Source: Coxiellaceae bacterium
GTDB lineage: Bacteria > Pseudomonadota > Gammaproteobacteria > Comchoanobacterales > Comchoanobacteraceae
Length of the DNA stretch: 37,232 bases
Reading direction: 5' to 3'
NCBI GenBank assembly: GCA_902601155.1
Contig: CACKMC010000007.1
Span: 1 to 37,232, forward strand
Shown: in pieces, positions 33,682 through 37,232 of the stretch
Layout of the letters: each line of letters begins with the position of its first letter
Position numbering within the stretch: the first letter of the stretch is position 1
The notes under the pieces: generated by a model
What the model saw: the letters and a program-made list of their open reading frames with translations, nothing else
The model's database searches: none
Told to the model about the DNA's origin: nothing
Program-made: the position numbers and the translations under genes

Positions 33682-34839
33682 TTAATAGTACACACGATCA
33701 TTGGCCAACACCTCTTCACGACTGAGTGTTTCTTTCTTGCCCCAGAACACAGAAAAAGTAAACAGTTTATAAAACATGGTAAAACCCATGAGCACAGTCG
33801 CAATGAAAAACATAATATTTAAAGCATAATGATTGGCTACCCCATTCCACATCGTCACACTGTGCGCAGGGAAGGAAGAAGAGGGAATTAAAAAAGGAAA
33901 TAATGTCACACCAATGGATACGATCAGCCAAGCGACAGTGGCAGCATTCGCATAAAAGCAAATACGAGCCTTGTTGATATAATTACAGAACATACTTGTA
34001 CACCATGATATGGTAAAAAAGAACAAGGCAAATCCTTTCCAAGGGTAGGTAATATAACTTTTCATCCAACCACCGACCGAGCGAATCACTTCCTCACTAT
34101 GAACCATCGGCAATTGTTGTGCGGTATCAAAGACTTCAAGCTGATAACCAGGTATTAAGAAAAACAAATACAAGCCAACAACCGTCATCAATAGTGATAA
34201 AATAGCACCGGTATAACGATGCATCAGTTGCGCCCATGCGCGTAGCTCACCCGTTGTTCGACGAAATAAAAAACTCGCGCCATGCATCATAATCATCACA
34301 ACCGAAGCCAAGCCACACAATACACTGAATGGCGAGAAAATTAAGGCAAAAGGACTGCCGTCAAAAACTAGGCGTTGCGTGTAATTCATAAAATGAAGTG
34401 GCACACCTTGTAACACACTGCCCAAAATAGCACCAAAAAAGAAAGTAGGCACAACCGCACTCCACCACAATGCCCAATCCCATGCCCGCCGCCATTTTGC
34501 ACTGGCCACTTTACCACGGTAATCATACCCTGTTGGGCGCAAAAAAAATGCCACAATAATAAAGGCCATGGGTAAATAGAAAAAAGATAAGGCTGCAGCA
34601 TACACTACTGGCCAAATCACAAAAAGGCCTCCACCTGCAAACACAATCCAAGATTGATTGCCATCCCAAGTAAACCCACTGGCATTAAGCGCAACACGTT
34701 GATCTAACTCATCTTGAATAAAAGGCAGATAAATCGTCACCCCTAAATCATACCCTGCTGTCATCGCATACATGACAAACACCATGCCTATACCTAACCA
34801 CCATGCGATTTTCAGAAAAGCATAGTCTAATAAAATCAT
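33682..34839 (-). CDS. cydB: Cytochrome bd oxidase subunit II
   Basis: Membrane partner of CydA in quinol oxidation with oxygen reduction. The 385-residue protein has about eight or nine helices. Family blocks are AMTAGYDLGV, FTWDGNQSWIVFAGGGLFVIWP, FFLRPTGYDYRGK, and GSVLQGVPLHF. It overlaps the cydA stop by 4 bp and is followed at once by the cydX-like gene. Bd oxidases give high oxygen affinity and resistance to nitric oxide and peroxide, useful in host cells; that relevance is inferred. Confidence 0.97.
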   Translation of the reverse strand: MILLDYAFLKIAWWLGIGMVFVMYAMTAGYDLGVTIYLPFIQDELDQRVALNASGFTWDGNQSWIVFAGGGLFVIWPVVYAAALSFFYLPMAFIIVAFFLRPTGYDYRGKVASAKWRRAWDWALWWSAVVPTFFFGAILGSVLQGVPLHFMNYTQRLVFDGSPFALIFSPFSVLCGLASVVMIMMHGASFLFRRTTGELRAWAQLMHRYTGAILSLLMTVVGLYLFFLIPGYQLEVFDTAQQLPMVHSEEVIRSVGGWMKSYITYPWKGFALFFFTISWCTSMFCNYINKARICFYANAATVAWLIVSIGVTLFPFLIPSSSFPAHSVTMWNGVANHYALNIMFFIATVLMGFTMFYKLFTFSVFWGKKETLSREEVLANDRVYY

Positions 34840-36398
34840 TGCGCTGACTCCACTTTTTCAAAATGATAACGATTGAGGCCAAGACTGCTAGGGCCTTTTC
34901 GCCCAATACGAAACATCAACCATAATTCAACAATCAGCAAACCAGAATAAAATAAAACGTAGAGTACCAAGGTTGTTAACACGGAATTCACTGACAAGGA
35001 AGAAACCCCCATATACGTTGGAAGAATAGAATGAATCACCCAAGGTTGACGACCTATCTCAGACAACATCCAACCACACCAAGCAGCCACGATAGGTAGA
35101 GGTATGGCAGCCGTGCATAATCGAAGAAAAAAACGATGATTCACAAGACGCTGTCTGATCGAAAGATATAAACCCCGAATAAATAAAAACCCAAGCACGC
35201 CCCAAATTCCTATCATAATCCTAAATGTAAAGAAACATACCATCACATTAGGAATACTGGCACGCACAGCTTTCTCAAGTGCCTCGGCTTTAATGGGCGC
35301 CACAAGATCAGATTGAAAATGTTTTAAAAGGAAAGCATAGCCCATATGCTTGCGGTTAGTCTCGTAAATCGAATACGTTCGTTTACCCGCTTGACCAGAA
35401 CGAATAATCTGAATGGCACGATAAGCTTTCACACCTGATATAATACGATCTCGGTTAATTGCCATCAAAGGCTTTAAGCCAACTACTGTACCCGATAATG
35501 ACTTAGAAATAATAAGACTGAGCATGTAAGGAATTTCTACACTGGCATGATTAGTCTGTTTTTTTTGATCTGGAAACGCAAATGCAACCCAAGAAGCTGG
35601 TGCTTTCTGAGTGGTCCACTGCGCTTCAATGGCTGCCAGTTTTTCAGGCTCAACACGTGCATCTAAAATACCGTTTTCATCACCAAAATAAAACACTAAC
35701 ACCCAAGCAATGCAACCAAATGCTGCGGCTAATACAAAAGAACGTCTTGCAAATAAAATGTCGCGCCTTTTCAGTAAATAATAAGCACTAATCCCCATGA
35801 CAAACACCGAACCGGCAACAAAGCCACCTGATGCGACATGGCCGATACGAACCTGTGCTAATTCATTTTGGTAAAGTGCTAAAATACTCTTGAGGTGCAC
35901 AAGAAAATGAACATAATCAAACTCTGTGGCAACAGGATGCTGCATCCAACTATTGGCTGATAATATATTCACAATCGACAAAGAAGCCCCAAGCGCCATA
36001 CAGCAAGTGACCGCAAAATGCTGTTTTTGTGTCAGGCGATCCCAGCCAAAGAAAAACAAGCCAAACATCGTCGCTTCTAGCATAAATGCTGTGATACCTT
36101 CTATCGCCAAAATCGGACCAAAACTATCGCCGATAAGATGTGAGAAAAACCCCCAGTTCATGCCAAACTCAAATTCTAAGGTCACACCACTGGCCACCCC
36201 TACTGCCACATTAATCGCCAATAGCTTGCCCCAGAACTTGACCATGTCTTGATACATCACATCCTGAGTACGCAGGTACAAGCCTTCCATCACCACAAGT
36301 AACCAAGTTAATCCCAAGGTGATCGGTACGAAAGTAAAATGAAATAATGCAGTAAGTGCAAACTGAAAACGTGAAAGATGAACTAAATCTAACAACAT
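34836..36398 (-). CDS. cydA: Cytochrome bd oxidase subunit I
   Basis: Quinol-oxidising, haem-bearing subunit of 520 residues. RFQFALTALFHFTFVP supplies the haem b595 ligand (His20, equivalent to His19 in E. coli). EFGMNWGFFSHLIGDSFG and the GDENG...PEKLAAIEAQW block of the quinol-binding Q-loop are present, and GRQPW lies near the C-terminal helices. GGGA precedes the ATG by 5 nt. First gene of cydA-cydB-cydX with a promoter at 36420-36448. No convincing FNR or ArcA site was seen. Confidence 0.98.
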   Translation of the reverse strand: MLLDLVHLSRFQFALTALFHFTFVPITLGLTWLLVVMEGLYLRTQDVMYQDMVKFWGKLLAINVAVGVASGVTLEFEFGMNWGFFSHLIGDSFGPILAIEGITAFMLEATMFGLFFFGWDRLTQKQHFAVTCCMALGASLSIVNILSANSWMQHPVATEFDYVHFLVHLKSILALYQNELAQVRIGHVASGGFVAGSVFVMGISAYYLLKRRDILFARRSFVLAAAFGCIAWVLVFYFGDENGILDARVEPEKLAAIEAQWTTQKAPASWVAFAFPDQKKQTNHASVEIPYMLSLIISKSLSGTVVGLKPLMAINRDRIISGVKAYRAIQIIRSGQAGKRTYSIYETNRKHMGYAFLLKHFQSDLVAPIKAEALEKAVRASIPNVMVCFFTFRIMIGIWGVLGFLFIRGLYLSIRQRLVNHRFFLRLCTAAIPLPIVAAWCGWMLSEIGRQPWVIHSILPTYMGVSSLSVNSVLTTLVLYVLFYSGLLIVELWLMFRIGRKGPSSLGLNRYHFEKVESAQ

Positions 36399-36419
36399 AA
36401 TTTCCCAATAACTTATCTT

Positions 36420-36448
36420 ACATTAACATAAGAATGTCATTTATCCAA
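36420..36448 (-). promoter_or_regulatory. Likely promoter of cydABX
   Basis: Minus strand: TTGGAT (36443-36448), 17-bp spacer, TAATGT (36420-36425), between the ald stop and cydA. Confidence 0.45.
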
Positions 36449-36469
36449 ATGGATTTTATGTCAATCTTT

Positions 36470-37232
36470 TCACCAAGTACTGCATGCATAGCCCAAAGCA
36501 TCTGCAACCGGTTGATGGGTAATGGCACCTTGATGTACAGTTAGCCCCGCTAGAAAGCCGGCATCATCTTTCAAGGCAGACAAACCCTGAGATGCAAGCT
36601 TTAAAACATAAGGTAACGTGGCATGATTCAATGCCAATGTCGACGTTCTAGGCACCGCCCCAGGCATATTAGCTACGCAGTAATGTACAATGCCTTCTTC
36701 GATGTAAATAGGGTCACTGTGTGTCGTAGGACGGGATGTTTCAAAACAGCCGCCTTGATCAATGGCCACATCCACAAGCACACTACCTGGTCGCATATGA
36801 CTCAACATTGATTTAGAAATAAGCTTAGGCGCTGCAGCCCCTGGTTGAAGCACAGCACCTACAATGACATCCACATGTGGTAATAACTGCATGAGCTCAG
36901 ATTGTGTGGCATAAATCGTCTCCACTTGCCCACCAAATTGCACATCAAGCTCTCGTAGACGAGACAATGAGCGATCCATGATCAAAGTCGTTGCCCCCAA
37001 ACCTTTAGACATGATGGCTGCGTTTGTACCCACAACGCCGCCCCCAATGACTAAAACAGTTGCAGGTCTCACACCTGGCACGCCCCCTAACAAGACGCCT
37101 TCTCCACCAAAGGATTTTTGTAAACATTGCGCAGCTGACTGAATCGATAAACGCCCCGCTACTTCACTCATAGGTGTGAGCAATGGCAAAGAACCATCTG
37201 CTGCAAAAATCGTTTCATAGGCAATGGCACTA
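36470..37232 (-). CDS. ald: Alanine dehydrogenase, partial (N-terminal part outside window)
   Basis: Reversible NAD-dependent deamination of L-alanine to pyruvate and ammonia. About 254 C-terminal codons are visible; the frame stays open to the window edge (AIAYET...LPLLTPMSEVAGRLS), so the start lies outside. VLLGGVPGV precedes the NAD-binding loop VIGGGVVGTNAA, then a MDRS acidic turn. DVAIDQGGCFETSRPTTH and VANMPGAVPRTST are strong Ald signatures. A frame beginning at 37189 is not the true start. It is followed by cydABX on the same strand, apparently under separate control. Confidence 0.96.
   Translation of the reverse strand, partial: SAIAYETIFAADGSLPLLTPMSEVAGRLSIQSAAQCLQKSFGGEGVLLGGVPGVRPATVLVIGGGVVGTNAAIMSKGLGATTLIMDRSLSRLRELDVQFGGQVETIYATQSELMQLLPHVDVIVGAVLQPGAAAPKLISKSMLSHMRPGSVLVDVAIDQGGCFETSRPTTHSDPIYIEEGIVHYCVANMPGAVPRTSTLALNHATLPYVLKLASQGLSALKDDAGFLAGLTVHQGAITHQPVADALGYACSTW

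Overview
The window looks like a stretch of chromosome from a gammaproteobacterium of moderately low G+C content. Housekeeping genes (metG, nth, uvrA, hemE, ratA-rnfH facing smpB, ssrA, lpxB, priA, pepA, cydAB, ald) read as gammaproteobacterial. Families of lineage-specific secreted and membrane proteins, an effector-like PARG-fold protein and a decayed transporter suggest a host-associated or intracellular lifestyle, possibly within or near the Legionellales. That placement is inferred from general character; no 16S or phylogeny is available here.

Region 1 (1-6640) is accessory. A YddG-like exporter on the minus strand faces a set of small secreted proteins on the plus strand (four at 1164-3275, two more at 5925-6639). 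They share a signal peptide, an early Asn-Ser/Thr strand and an almost invariant Pro-His motif. Five have near-consensus promoters with 17-bp spacers; the sixth overlaps the fifth. About 720 bp carrying the exporter promoter plus the first secreted gene appears to have been tandemly duplicated. Between the two groups lies a 609-residue protein on the minus strand with a bacterial PARG-type ADP-ribose glycohydrolase signature, interrupted by a two-helix membrane hairpin. This is the most novel-looking part of the window.

Region 2 (6685-14157) holds plus-strand housekeeping genes: a short metG, a soluble solitary RsxB-like ferredoxin, nth, NAD-malic enzyme and uvrA. metG-rsxB-nth overlap end to start.

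Region 3 (14355-18709) is a minus-strand block of four polytopic membrane proteins of unknown function. Two are clear paralogs, and three have recognisable promoters of their own.

Region 4 (18874-26335) contains an aromatic amino acid permease, hemE and a 57-aa zinc-finger protein on the plus strand. Converging on them is ratA-rnfH followed by an 864-aa orphan protein with a very basic, NLS-like stretch. smpB is divergent from ratA and is followed by a Bcr/CflA-type exporter.

Region 5 (26363-37232) begins with tmRNA (unusually long predicted tag, CCA not encoded). It continues with a cold-shock protein, lpxB and a ZIP-like metal transporter on the plus strand. On the minus strand are pepA-priA-yaaA, then cydA-cydB plus a 30-aa CydX-like gene, and the 3' part of alanine dehydrogenase, cut by the window edge. 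No rRNA, CRISPR array, intact transposase or tRNA gene was recognised.
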